Of a stretch of 64,000 nt of DNA, positions 45,144 to 55,468 are shown piece by piece; positions within the stretch are counted from its first letter, which is position 1; each line of letters begins with the position of its first letter. Source of the stretch: Methylocystis sp. L43 (GTDB taxonomy: Bacteria > Pseudomonadota > Alphaproteobacteria > Rhizobiales > Beijerinckiaceae); the NCBI RefSeq assembly GCF_015709525.1, contig NZ_JADNRA010000013.1, positions 1-64,000 on the forward strand, given 5' to 3'. The notes beneath the pieces were generated by a model that was given only the letters and a program-made list of their open reading frames with translations, made no database searches and was not told where the DNA came from. Both the position numbers and the translations under genes were made by a program.

Positions 45144-45707
45144 TCACGCCTTCGCCGAAAGCCCGACGGTGATCCAGCTGACGCCCTCGAAGATCAGATT
45201 GATCGCGAGGAAGAGGCCGAGGATGTAGAGGCCCGACATCGGCCACTGCGCCAGGATCATTCCGCCGAGCACGACGCTGATCAGTCCCGAGAACGCCACG
45301 AGACCCCAGGGGCCGACGTCGCGGATGTGCCAGGCGAGGATCAGCTTGAACAAGCCGGCGGCGATCAGCGCGACGCCAATGATCGCCGTCAACGACACCG
45401 CCGCGAGCAAAGGATCGCGGAAGACCAGAAAGCCCGCAACGATCGTGATAAGCCCGATCGCGCCCCAGAGCAGCGCCCTGGTCCAGGGCCTGATCTGAAT
45501 GGCGGTGACGATCTCCATCGCGCCGGCGACAAGCATCGCCGCGCCGACATAAAACACGGTCACCAGCGTGGCGGTCGTGACGTCGTAGAGCGCAAACAGT
45601 CCGCCGGCGAGCATGAGCGCGCCGAGCGCGACGATCCATCCCCATTTGCGGCGCAGATGATGCAAATGCATCGTGCGCCCGTCGTAAGTCAGGCTGTCAT
45701 TGACCAT
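45144..45707 (-). CDS. HdeD-family (DUF308) membrane protein
   Basis: A 187-residue protein with six transmembrane helices in three tandem hairpins (WGWIVALGALMLAGGLFALY, TLVTVFYVGAAMLVAGAMEI, LLWGAIGLITIVAGFLVF, LTAIIGVALIAAGLFKLILA and two more). HdeD is linked to acid resistance in E. coli, but the wider family is uncharacterised. GGAGG lies 8 bases before the ATG at 45707, so the longer frame from 45761 is not used. A terminator follows. Confidence 0.9.
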   Translation of the reverse strand: MVNDSLTYDGRTMHLHHLRRKWGWIVALGALMLAGGLFALYDVTTATLVTVFYVGAAMLVAGAMEIVTAIQIRPWTRALLWGAIGLITIVAGFLVFRDPLLAAVSLTAIIGVALIAAGLFKLILAWHIRDVGPWGLVAFSGLISVVLGGMILAQWPMSGLYILGLFLAINLIFEGVSWITVGLSAKA

Positions 45708-45907
45708 TATCGGCCTCCAATTTTGTGGGAGCAATCTTCGTAGGCGGGACGCGTTTCTCAATCATGAACGTCGCGACAATCCCTCGGCCTTCCCCGCGCA
45801 CCTTCCCGCCGGAAGCTTAACGCGCCGGACTGCGCGAAGTTCCGCGCTGCGAAGGCGTAAAAAATTCGGCGCTTGACCCGGCCGCCGAAATCGCGATTTT
45901 TCGCGCC

Positions 45908-46579
45908 ATGGGAGCCGCCGATCGCCTCGAAACGACACGCGAAGCGATTCGCCGCGCTGCAGCGGACTGTGGCCGCGATCCCGGCGCCGTTCGCCTCGTC
46001 TGCGTCACCAAGACCTTTCCGGCCGAGGACGTGGCGCCGCTGCTGGAAGCGGGCCATCGCAGTTTCGGTGAAAACCGCGTGCAGGAGGCTATGTCGAAGT
46101 GGCCGGCGCTGCGCGAAAACTATCCGGACATCGAATTGCATCTCATCGGCCCGCTGCAGTCGAATAAGACGCGCGAGGCGATCGAGCTCTTCGACGTCAT
46201 AGAGAGCGTCGACCGCGAAAAGATCGCCAGGGCGCTGTCCGAGGAAATCGCCAGGACCGGCAAGCGCCCGCGGCTGTTCGTGCAGGTCAACACCGGCGCC
46301 GAGCCGCAAAAGGCCGGCGTCCTTCCCGAAAACGCCGACAGCTTTCTGGCCGCCTGTCGCGACGCTTATGGATTGAACATCGAAGGGCTGATGTGCGTGC
46401 CGCCCGTGGGCGAACAGGCGTCTCCGCATTTCGCGCTGCTCGCCGACATCGCCGCGCGCAATGGGATCAAAGAACTGTCCATGGGCATGAGTTCGGATTT
46501 CGAACTCGCGATCCAGTTAGGGGCGACCTATGTCCGGGTCGGGTCGGCGATCATGGGCGAGCGCGACTATCCCGCGTGA
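45908..46579 (+). CDS. YggS-family pyridoxal-phosphate homeostasis protein
   Basis: A 223-residue PLP-binding barrel without known catalytic activity, which controls free PLP. The PLP lysine is in RLVCVTKTFPAEDV; other motifs are HRSFGENRVQEAMSKWPAL, LHLIGPLQSNKTREAIELFD, FVQVNTGAEPQKAG and LSMGMSSDFELAIQLGATYV with RVGSAIMGER. Length and motifs are standard (PLPBP, COG0325). Followed by about 270 bases of repeats. Confidence 0.96.
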   Translation: MGAADRLETTREAIRRAAADCGRDPGAVRLVCVTKTFPAEDVAPLLEAGHRSFGENRVQEAMSKWPALRENYPDIELHLIGPLQSNKTREAIELFDVIESVDREKIARALSEEIARTGKRPRLFVQVNTGAEPQKAGVLPENADSFLAACRDAYGLNIEGLMCVPPVGEQASPHFALLADIAARNGIKELSMGMSSDFELAIQLGATYVRVGSAIMGERDYPA

Positions 46580-46619
46580 GACGGCGGCTCCTACCAGACT
46601 CGCGCGGATGATGGCCCGG

Positions 46620-46660
46620 ACCCCCACCCCAGCCATCCCCCGCTTCGCGGGAGAGGGAGT
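46620..46660. repeat. Short palindromic element, CCCCACCCC type
   Basis: CCCCCACCCCAGCCATCCC is followed by CCCGC-TTC-GCGGG and AGAGGGAG. It resembles half of the units at 28467 and 33815. Confidence 0.7.
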
Positions 46661-46743
46661 TAGGTTCGGCGTTTCATCAGCACTGGCGTCACGCTTCAAC
46701 GCTGCGGTCGCGCCATTCATGCCCGCGAATGCCGCTCGTTAGC

Positions 46744-46832
46744 GTCCCCTCTCCCATCCGAAGTCGGCTGTTGCCGACTTCGGGGTCGATGCGCAAACCG
46801 GGAGCACCCGGTTTGCGAAGCGGGGGAGGGAC
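46744..46832. repeat. Double-hairpin palindromic element
   Basis: Outer arms CCCCTCTCCC (46746-46755) and GGGGGAGGG (near 46822-46830) enclose two hairpins. One is CCGAAGTCGGC-TGTT-GCCGACTTCGG (46758-46783), the other GCAAACCGGG-AGCA-CCCGGTTTGC (46793-46816). The layout matches the copies at 527 and 15146 (two hairpins within outer arms), but with different stems. It lies between the YggS gene and a transpeptidase gene. Confidence 0.8.
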
Positions 46833-46849
46833 AGGGAGGGGGCTCGGCG

Positions 46850-47392
46850 CTATTCGATCAACAGCGCGACCTTGCGCCGCAACCGCGGCAGAAGCCGCGC
46901 CATGTCGCGGGCGCGCAGCGCCACGCAGCCGGCTGTGGGCGAAAGATCATCCGTGGCGATGTGAAAGAAAATTGCGCTGCCGCGACCGCGCACCCGAGGA
47001 CGAAGATTGTAGCCCATGACGCCGACGGTGTCGTAGAGCGCGTCCTTGCGCCACATTTCCTCATGGCCGAGGCGCGACGGCGCCTGCAGCGGTTTGTTGT
47101 AAAGAAAGGAGCGCGGATCGTCGCACCAGAGATCGTGCGGCCGCGTGCGCCGCCACCGCAGGCGCAGGGGATTTGGCGCGCGCAGGTAAAAATAGAGGAG
47201 CGGCCAACGGCCGGCCGGACTCGCGCCATCGCCTTCCCGTTTGCGGCGCGAGATTCCGCTGCGGCCGAGCGCGCAAGGAAGAATGAGCGTCCCGGCGATC
47301 AGCCTTCCCTCGTGCGGGCGGCCGCCAATGCGCCGCGCGACGCGCAGCAAGGCCAGTCCGGCAGGTTTCGTCCGGGTCGTTCGGCGGTGCAT
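46850..47392 (-). CDS. L,D-transpeptidase (YkuD-domain) family protein
   Basis: A 180-residue YkuD protein. The catalytic segment is FHIATDDLSPTAGCVALRARDM with the active cysteine in TAGCVAL. SRRKREGDGASPAGRWPLLY and RLGHEEMWRKDALYDTVGVM are the usual upstream parts. It lacks an obvious signal peptide, and the start (ATG 47392) has no strong ribosome site, so its location is unclear. This is the second YkuD-type gene in the window, differing from the lipoprotein at 13001. Confidence 0.88.
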   Translation of the reverse strand: MHRRTTRTKPAGLALLRVARRIGGRPHEGRLIAGTLILPCALGRSGISRRKREGDGASPAGRWPLLYFYLRAPNPLRLRWRRTRPHDLWCDDPRSFLYNKPLQAPSRLGHEEMWRKDALYDTVGVMGYNLRPRVRGRGSAIFFHIATDDLSPTAGCVALRARDMARLLPRLRRKVALLIE

Positions 47393-47467
47393 GATGCGTT
47401 CATAAGCGCCGATCGTCGGCGTCTGACCGCCTATAGCAGGAATACCCGCGAGGAGCGCCCCCAGCTG

Positions 47468-48100
47468 ATGTCCCTTTCGCGCACTTTATGCATCGCCGCC
47501 AACGCCCCGTTGCGGGCGACGCTCGTCGAGCAATTCGCCGCGCTCGGCCGCTATGCGCTGCGCAAAGGCCAGCTCGGCGCGCCGGGAGAAGATTGGCCGG
47601 ATGCGGCGATCGTGGACGACGCCCATTGCGATCTCAAAGCGCTTGCTGATGCGCGCGCGCGGGGCTGCAGGACCCGTGTCGTCCTTATCGCCGATGAGCC
47701 GAAATCGCCGCCGCGGGGGGTCGACGCCGTCGTTACGCGTCCCATCCGCTTTGCGGAATTGGTCGCGCTCGTCGATTCCACGCCGGCGCGGGCTGCTGTC
47801 GGCCCCTTTCATTTCGAGGCCGGCGAACTCCGGGCCCCTTCTGGCGCGCGCTTGAAGCTGACCGAAAAAGAGACGGCGATTCTCGCGAGGCTGGCGCGCG
47901 CCCAGGGCGCGGCGGTCTCGCGCGAGGCGCTGCTTCGCGACGTGTGGGGCTACAGTCCGAATATGTCGACCCGTACGCTCGAAACGCACATTCACCGTCT
48001 AAGACGCAAGCTCGAGCCATCGCCCGAACAGCCGCGCTGGCTCAAAACGGAACGCGACGGATACCGGCTTGCCGCCAGCGAAGAAGACCCCGCGTCTTAA
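47468..48100 (+). CDS. Winged-helix response-regulator-like protein with degenerate receiver
   Basis: A 210-residue protein. The N-terminal half (residues 5-115) has the length and strand pattern of a receiver domain (CIAANAPLRATLVEQFAALG, AAIVDDAHCDLKALADARAR), but lacks the usual acidic pair and the phosphoacceptor context; VVTRPIRFAELVALVDS replaces the KPF/L motif. The OmpR-type DNA-binding half is intact (LTEKETAILARLARAQGAAV, SREALLRDVWGYSPNMSTRT, ETHIHRLRRKLEP). GAGGAG lies 11 bases before the ATG. The cNMP-binding gene follows 71 bases later. Confidence 0.85.
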   Translation: MSLSRTLCIAANAPLRATLVEQFAALGRYALRKGQLGAPGEDWPDAAIVDDAHCDLKALADARARGCRTRVVLIADEPKSPPRGVDAVVTRPIRFAELVALVDSTPARAAVGPFHFEAGELRAPSGARLKLTEKETAILARLARAQGAAVSREALLRDVWGYSPNMSTRTLETHIHRLRRKLEPSPEQPRWLKTERDGYRLAASEEDPAS

Positions 48101-48171
48101 CGCTTACGCCACGCTTACGCCGCGCTGCCGGCGCATATAGAGATAGCGTGGGGGACGCCGAACAAAATGAC

Positions 48172-48642
48172 ATGACGCTGGACGACGATATCGACAATCT
48201 CGCGCGCATCCCTCTCTTTTCGATCTTCGAGCCGAACGCCCTGCGTATGCTCGCGCTTTCCGCAGAAACGCGCCTGCTGCGCGCCGGCGACGTCCTGTTT
48301 CGACGCGGCGAAATGTCGGACGGCGGCTATGTGCTCACCTTGGGGTCGATCGCGCTGACCGCCGCAAACGACGGACGTCCTCGGTCGAAGATCGTCCGGC
48401 CCTGGACGCTGATCGGCGAAACCGCCCTCCTCGCGCCGTCGACGCGCCCCGCCGGCGCGATCGCCCAGGAGCCGGCCACGGTGCTTAAGATCTTGCGGCC
48501 GTTGTTTCATTTGATTTTGGAGCAGCATCCGGCGACCGCCGCTCGCGTGCGCGATTTCTTTCGTTGCAGGCTTTTGGATTTCATCCACGATATCGGCGCC
48601 GAGGCGTCGGCGTCTGACAGCGATGTTGGGCGCTTAACGTAA
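48172..48642 (+). CDS. Cyclic-nucleotide-binding-domain protein without DNA-binding domain
   Basis: A 156-residue single-domain protein: IPLFSIFEPNALRMLALSAE, LLRAGDVLFRRGEMSDGGYV and IGETALLAPSTRPAGAIAQE make a Crp-type cNMP barrel. The phosphate-binding cassette is present but degenerate, and there is no C-terminal helix-turn-helix. It follows the degenerate response regulator, and the two may act together. The ATG at 48172 has no clear ribosome site; GTG 48148 is an alternative. Confidence 0.82.
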   Translation: MTLDDDIDNLARIPLFSIFEPNALRMLALSAETRLLRAGDVLFRRGEMSDGGYVLTLGSIALTAANDGRPRSKIVRPWTLIGETALLAPSTRPAGAIAQEPATVLKILRPLFHLILEQHPATAARVRDFFRCRLLDFIHDIGAEASASDSDVGRLT

Positions 48643-48717
48643 ACGCCAAAAAAAGTCCCGTTTCAGCCTCTCGCAGCGGATCATGTTCAGCCTAAGTAAG
48701 TTGTTAGTGCGGCGTGA

Positions 48718-51045
<2,328 letters not shown>

Positions 51046-51075
51046 GCGTGCGCGCGCTTCCGCACGAATCCGCAG

Positions 51076-51690
51076 CTACCGTTTGCGTCTGACGAAGGGA
51101 ATTGGCTTTGCGGCAGCGGTCTTCTCGGTCGTCGACGCAGTCGCGCTGAACAGAGCCTTGCGCACCGCCTTCGCCACGGATTGCTCGGCGTCGATTGCGA
51201 TCACGCCGAGATCGAGCGCGGCTTGCGGCGCAAGCGCGCCGTCGAGCACGGAGGCGAGGACTGTTTCATTGGTCACGACCACGACATCGCCGGGCGCCGG
51301 TCCTGCGACATGCATTTCGATGTCGTAGCCCCCCGCGCTTGCGGCCAATCGCGACCACAGCTGAGAGTCGATGAAGAGAACGGAGATTTTCGGCGCCAGG
51401 ATCAGCGTCTCGGGAGTCGCCGCAAGCCGACGCTCGAGGCTTTGGATGCGGCCTGCGGCGCGCCAATAGCCTTTCGGGCCAGGCTCGATCGGCGCAATCG
51501 CAGCGCGACTGACGACGCCGCTTGCGACCGCGTCGCTGACTGCGAAAGCGACCGCAAGCGACTTTGGATGCATTGCGCTGAATCCGTCGCCGAGCCGCCC
51601 ATCGAAGCCGCAGGCCATGCCCGTCTGAGGGCTGACGAAAACGACAAAAAAAAGCGACAAGCCGGCGACGACGCTGAGCTGCGGCCGCAT
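51076..51690 (-). CDS. Secreted protein of unknown function next to an alkylsulfatase
   Basis: A 204-residue protein with a signal peptide (about residues 1-27, MRPQLSVVAGLSLFFVVFVS). The mature part is alanine-rich with few motifs: ACGFDGRLGDGFSAMHPKSL, RRLAATPETLILAPKISVLF, DVVVVTNETVLASVLDGALA. The pattern suggests a small alpha/beta binding protein. GGGAG lies 11 bases before the ATG at 51690, just after the stop of the alkylsulfatase gene 20 bases upstream, so the two genes form an operon. I cannot name the family. Confidence 0.7.
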   Translation of the reverse strand: MRPQLSVVAGLSLFFVVFVSPQTGMACGFDGRLGDGFSAMHPKSLAVAFAVSDAVASGVVSRAAIAPIEPGPKGYWRAAGRIQSLERRLAATPETLILAPKISVLFIDSQLWSRLAASAGGYDIEMHVAGPAPGDVVVVTNETVLASVLDGALAPQAALDLGVIAIDAEQSVAKAVRKALFSATASTTEKTAAAKPIPFVRRKR

Positions 51691-51710
51691 ATCGAGACCG
51701 CTCCCGCCGC

Positions 51711-53687
51711 TCAAGGCGTCACGATGTGGAACCAGAACGGGAATTTGTCGAGCAATCCGACGAACTCCACAAACGTCTCGCGCTTGCCTTCGACTTTCAG
51801 CTCTCCCGAGGCGATCGCCTGTTCGGGCGTGAGGAGGCCAAGCTCGATCCGATCGAGCGTCGATTTTTTGAGCGTGGCCTTCGCGTCCGGATTGGGCGCG
51901 GGCTTGTCCGAATAGTTCAGCACGCCATTTTCGACCGCCAACCGATACAGCTTTTTGAGATCGGTGAACTCAACATTCAGGATCAGCTTTTTCCCAACCG
52001 CCTTCGGCCCGTTCAAGCGCACGGCGAGATAATCCCACGTCATTTCCGGAGGCATTGCTTCGATCGTGTCGGGGCTCGCCGTGTTCAGGCCGCCCGACTC
52101 TGGAACGCCATTGCGCAATTCGAACGCGCCTTGCAGATAGATGGCGCGCCACGGCCCGGACTCGGCCTGGTAGCCCATCTGTTCATAGGCGTCGGCGAGC
52201 AGATCCTTGGCTTCCTTATTGTCGGGATCGGCGAAAACCGCATGGGTGAGCGCCTCGGCTACCCAGCGATACTCGCCCTTATCAAAATCCGCTCTGGCGC
52301 GTTTTAAGATCGCCGGCGCGCCGCCCATGTATTCGACGTATTTCTTCGCCGCCTCGGCGCGCGGTAGCTGGTCCAGCGTCGTCGGGTTGCCGTCGTAGAA
52401 GCCCATATAGCGCTGATAGACCGCGCGCGAATTGTGTTTGAGCGAGCCATAATATCCGCGGTCGGCCCATGTCTTGTCGAGCTCCGGCGGAAGCTGAATT
52501 ATGTTGGAGAGTTCAACGCCCGTGTAGCCCTTGTTCAACAGGTTCACGGACTGGTCGTGAATATATTTGTAAAGATCGCGTTGCTTCTTGAGGTAGTCGA
52601 CGATCTTTTCTCGCCCCCAGAGCGGCCAGTGATGGCTCTGGAACTTGACGTCGGTCTTGTCCGCGAAAAGATCGATCGTCTCATCGAGGTAACGCGCCCA
52701 TTTCAGCGCGTCCCGCACCTGAGCGCCGCGCAAGGTGAGAATGTTGTGCATCGTGTTGGTCGCATTTTCGGCCATCCACATCGCGCGGAACTGCGGGAAA
52801 TAGGTGTTCATCTCGGCCGGCGCCTCGGTGCCCGGCGTCATTTGGAAGACCATGCGCACGCCGTCGATCATGACGGTCTCGCCGGTTTTCTTGATCTCGC
52901 GCGTCGGCAAAATGAGCGATATGACGCCGGTCGACGTGGTCTGGCCCAGTCCTGCGCCCACGCTGCCGCGTTCGCCGCGTGGCAGCATCGCGCCATACAT
53001 GAAGATCGCGCGGCGGCTCATGGCGTTGCCGGCGATGACGTTTTCGCTCACCGCATGTTCAGCGAAATGTTCCGGCGCGAGAACCTGGATCTTGCCCGCC
53101 TTCACATCGGCCGCATCAATGATTCCGCGCGCGCCGCCATAATGATCGACATGCGAGTGGCTGTAGACGACGGCGACGATCGGACGCTCGCCGAGGTTCT
53201 GCGCGACGAGTTCGAAGGCGGCCTTGGCGGTTTCGGTCGAGATCAGCGGATCGAAGACAATCCAGCCTTTGTCGCCTCTGATGAAAGTTATGTTCGATAA
53301 ATCATAGCCGCGGACCTGAAAAATGCGGTCGTGAACCTTGTATAGGCCGTAATGCATGTTGAGTTGCGCATTGCGCCAAAGACTCGGATTGACCGAATCG
53401 GGCGCTGGCTTGTCGACGATGAAGGACTTGAAGCTTTCCATGTCCCAGACGACCCTGCCCGAAGCGTCCTTGATCGTCAGCGAGTCGGGCTTGGCGATGA
53501 GACCGCGCGCGGCGTTGTCAAAATCTTCACGGTCGTCGAAATTCAGACTCTGCAGTACGGCCTGATTGGCGGACTTCGTGGCTTCCGTCGCAGGCTTGGG
53601 CGCCGTTTGCGCGTAAGCGAGGGTGGCGGCGATTGTGAGGAGCGCGCTCAGGATCGACGAGAATGGTGCGCGTCGCGCGTCCAACAT
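51711..53687 (-). CDS. Periplasmic linear alkylsulfatase (SdsA1/BDS1-like, metallo-beta-lactamase fold)
   Basis: A 658-residue zinc enzyme that hydrolyses alkyl sulfates such as dodecyl sulfate. Signal peptide residues 1-27 end in AYAQ. The metal motif is VVYSHSHVDHYGGARGIIDA, and PEHFAEHAVSENVIAGNAMS and GLGQTTSTG follow as in SdsA1. The dimerisation helix region (YVEYMGGAPAILKRARADF) and the C-terminal SCP2-like domain (about residues 530-655) are present. ATG 53687 has GGAGG 5 bases upstream and is preferred to ATG 53699. Downstream is a secreted partner gene. Confidence 0.94.
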   Translation of the reverse strand: MLDARRAPFSSILSALLTIAATLAYAQTAPKPATEATKSANQAVLQSLNFDDREDFDNAARGLIAKPDSLTIKDASGRVVWDMESFKSFIVDKPAPDSVNPSLWRNAQLNMHYGLYKVHDRIFQVRGYDLSNITFIRGDKGWIVFDPLISTETAKAAFELVAQNLGERPIVAVVYSHSHVDHYGGARGIIDAADVKAGKIQVLAPEHFAEHAVSENVIAGNAMSRRAIFMYGAMLPRGERGSVGAGLGQTTSTGVISLILPTREIKKTGETVMIDGVRMVFQMTPGTEAPAEMNTYFPQFRAMWMAENATNTMHNILTLRGAQVRDALKWARYLDETIDLFADKTDVKFQSHHWPLWGREKIVDYLKKQRDLYKYIHDQSVNLLNKGYTGVELSNIIQLPPELDKTWADRGYYGSLKHNSRAVYQRYMGFYDGNPTTLDQLPRAEAAKKYVEYMGGAPAILKRARADFDKGEYRWVAEALTHAVFADPDNKEAKDLLADAYEQMGYQAESGPWRAIYLQGAFELRNGVPESGGLNTASPDTIEAMPPEMTWDYLAVRLNGPKAVGKKLILNVEFTDLKKLYRLAVENGVLNYSDKPAPNPDAKATLKKSTLDRIELGLLTPEQAIASGELKVEGKRETFVEFVGLLDKFPFWFHIVTP

Positions 53688-53851
53688 GCGGCCCTCCATT
53701 CGGCTTGCCCCGTCGGCTGTCCCGCAAAGAATTATCTGGAATAGAATTCATGGCAACCAAAAACGGACCCGCCCCGCCGTCATTGCGCCGATCATGACAG
53801 ACTGGCGCGTGACGCCGGTGATTCGCGTGAACGCGATTCAAGAGAGACGCA

Positions 53852-55171
53852 ATGGAAATCAGCGAAGACGAACCCAAGACTCTCAGCGAGCATCCCTTCC
53901 GCGAGGCTGTTCTCGCGGAGCTGCACGCGCGGCCGTTCCTGCCGCTCGACGCGCCGCGGCGCATCTATCACTACGCCTTCGCCACGGACCACGAAGCGGC
54001 GGCCGCCGATCGTGAAGCGATCGGCGCGCTCGCGCTCGCGCATGGCGTGCTGGCGCCCGATCCGGGCGCGCGATTCCACTACTTTATCTTTGGCGACTGG
54101 CGGCTTCGCTGGGAACAGCATAGTGAATTCACCACCTACAGCTGGTCGACCGGCGTCGGCGCCGAAATCCCCTTCGCGCATGCCGACCCGTTCAAAGCGG
54201 GCGAAATCTCCTTTATGCCGCCGGGCGTTCTCATCGTCGCGACGCAGCTCTGCGTCGTCGACGGCGCGCGATCGGTCGAAGAGCTTGCATCCTATTTCAA
54301 TTCGCAGAGTCTGTGCGTCGTCAGCGTCGAAGATCGCGACGCGCAGGTTCTGACCGACTTCGCCGTCGACGCCTATGGCTTTACGCGCATGCTGATCCGC
54401 GGAAAGGCGCTGCCGCGGTTCGAAGCCGGCCGTCTCGCGCAACGCGTCCTCGAGATCGAAACTTATCGTACGATGGCGCTGCTCGGCCTGCCGCTCGCGC
54501 GGCAGGTGTCGCCGCAACTCGCCAACATGGAGCGAGAGCTTTCGGGCATCACCGAAGCGCTGAACGAAGCGCATGACATGCGCGTCAATCACCTTTTGCT
54601 GAAGCGGCTCTCGGACCTGCTCGCGAGCAGTCAGGCGCTGTCGACGCGCACGGCCTTCCGTTTCGACGCGAGCCGCGCCTATCGCGCGCTGGTGAAGAAT
54701 CGGCTCTCTCAGCTGCAGGAGCGGCGCGAAGGACAATATGTGACAATATCAGATTTCCTCAATGCGCGCCTTGATCCAGCGATCGAAACCTGCATCGCCG
54801 TCGAGGCGCGCCAAACGCGCTTTTCGGCGCAGGTCGAGCGCGCGACCGATCTGATGCGCACCGGCATCACGCTGGAGATGGAGCGGCAGAACGGCGCGCT
54901 GCTTGAAGAGATGAACCGCCGCACGCGGTTGCAGATGCGGCTCAACCGCATCGTGCAGGGAATCACGATCGCCGGGCTCGCCTATTTTCTTACCGGACTC
55001 TTCAGCTTTATCGCTAAGGGCCTCAAGGCCGCCGGCGCCCTTCCGCCGCAGGTTTCCGCCGATCTCGTCGCCGCCCTCGCGATGCCGATCGCCGTGCTCA
55101 TCGCCATGGCGTTCATGACCCGCGTTCACAGATTGTCGCGAGAAGCGGCGGAGGAGGAACGGTTGGACTAA
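53852..55171 (+). CDS. DUF3422-family membrane-anchored protein
   Basis: A 439-residue protein matching DUF3422: HPFREAVLAELHARPFLPLD at the start, FTTYSWSTGVGAEIPFAHAD, LLIRGK-like ML-IRGKALPRFEAGRL, and the helical middle (residues 200-370). Two C-terminal membrane helices (IVQGITIAGLAYFLTGLFSF and a segment at about 405-425) anchor it. The family is common in proteobacteria and unstudied; it is reminiscent of CorA-like membrane proteins in layout. It stands alone, convergent to xseB. Confidence 0.9.
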   Translation: MEISEDEPKTLSEHPFREAVLAELHARPFLPLDAPRRIYHYAFATDHEAAAADREAIGALALAHGVLAPDPGARFHYFIFGDWRLRWEQHSEFTTYSWSTGVGAEIPFAHADPFKAGEISFMPPGVLIVATQLCVVDGARSVEELASYFNSQSLCVVSVEDRDAQVLTDFAVDAYGFTRMLIRGKALPRFEAGRLAQRVLEIETYRTMALLGLPLARQVSPQLANMERELSGITEALNEAHDMRVNHLLLKRLSDLLASSQALSTRTAFRFDASRAYRALVKNRLSQLQERREGQYVTISDFLNARLDPAIETCIAVEARQTRFSAQVERATDLMRTGITLEMERQNGALLEEMNRRTRLQMRLNRIVQGITIAGLAYFLTGLFSFIAKGLKAAGALPPQVSADLVAALAMPIAVLIAMAFMTRVHRLSREAAEEERLD

Positions 55172-55174
55172 ACT

Positions 55175-55435
55175 CTATTCGACGTCGAAGGGCGCGACGC
55201 CTGTCGGCTGGCCGTTCTCGCCAAGCGTGATTTTCTCGATGCGGGCTTCGGCCTCGGCGAGAAGCGCCTCGCAGCGCGCCTGCAGCGCCTTGCCGCGCGC
55301 ATAGAGCTTCACCGACTCGTCGAGCGAGACGGCTCCCTTCTCCAGATCGGCGACGATGCGCTCGAGCTCCTGCATCGCCTGTTCGAAAGGCAACGAGGCG
55401 ATGTCAGCGGCGGCGGCGGCGGGCTGCTGTGTCAT
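55175..55435 (-). CDS. xseB: Exodeoxyribonuclease VII small subunit
   Basis: An 86-residue helical protein with LPFEQAMQELERIVADLEKG and SLDESVKLYARGKALQARCE, the XseB core. It partners XseA, which is not in the window. The ATG at 55435 (MTQQPAAAAADIAS) is chosen; ATG 55462 is possible. The CDF transporter gene lies 33 bases upstream on the same strand. Confidence 0.95.
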   Translation of the reverse strand: MTQQPAAAAADIASLPFEQAMQELERIVADLEKGAVSLDESVKLYARGKALQARCEALLAEAEARIEKITLGENGQPTGVAPFDVE

Positions 55436-55468
55436 GGCGTCTCTCATAGACGAAGCGCGCATCCTTGG

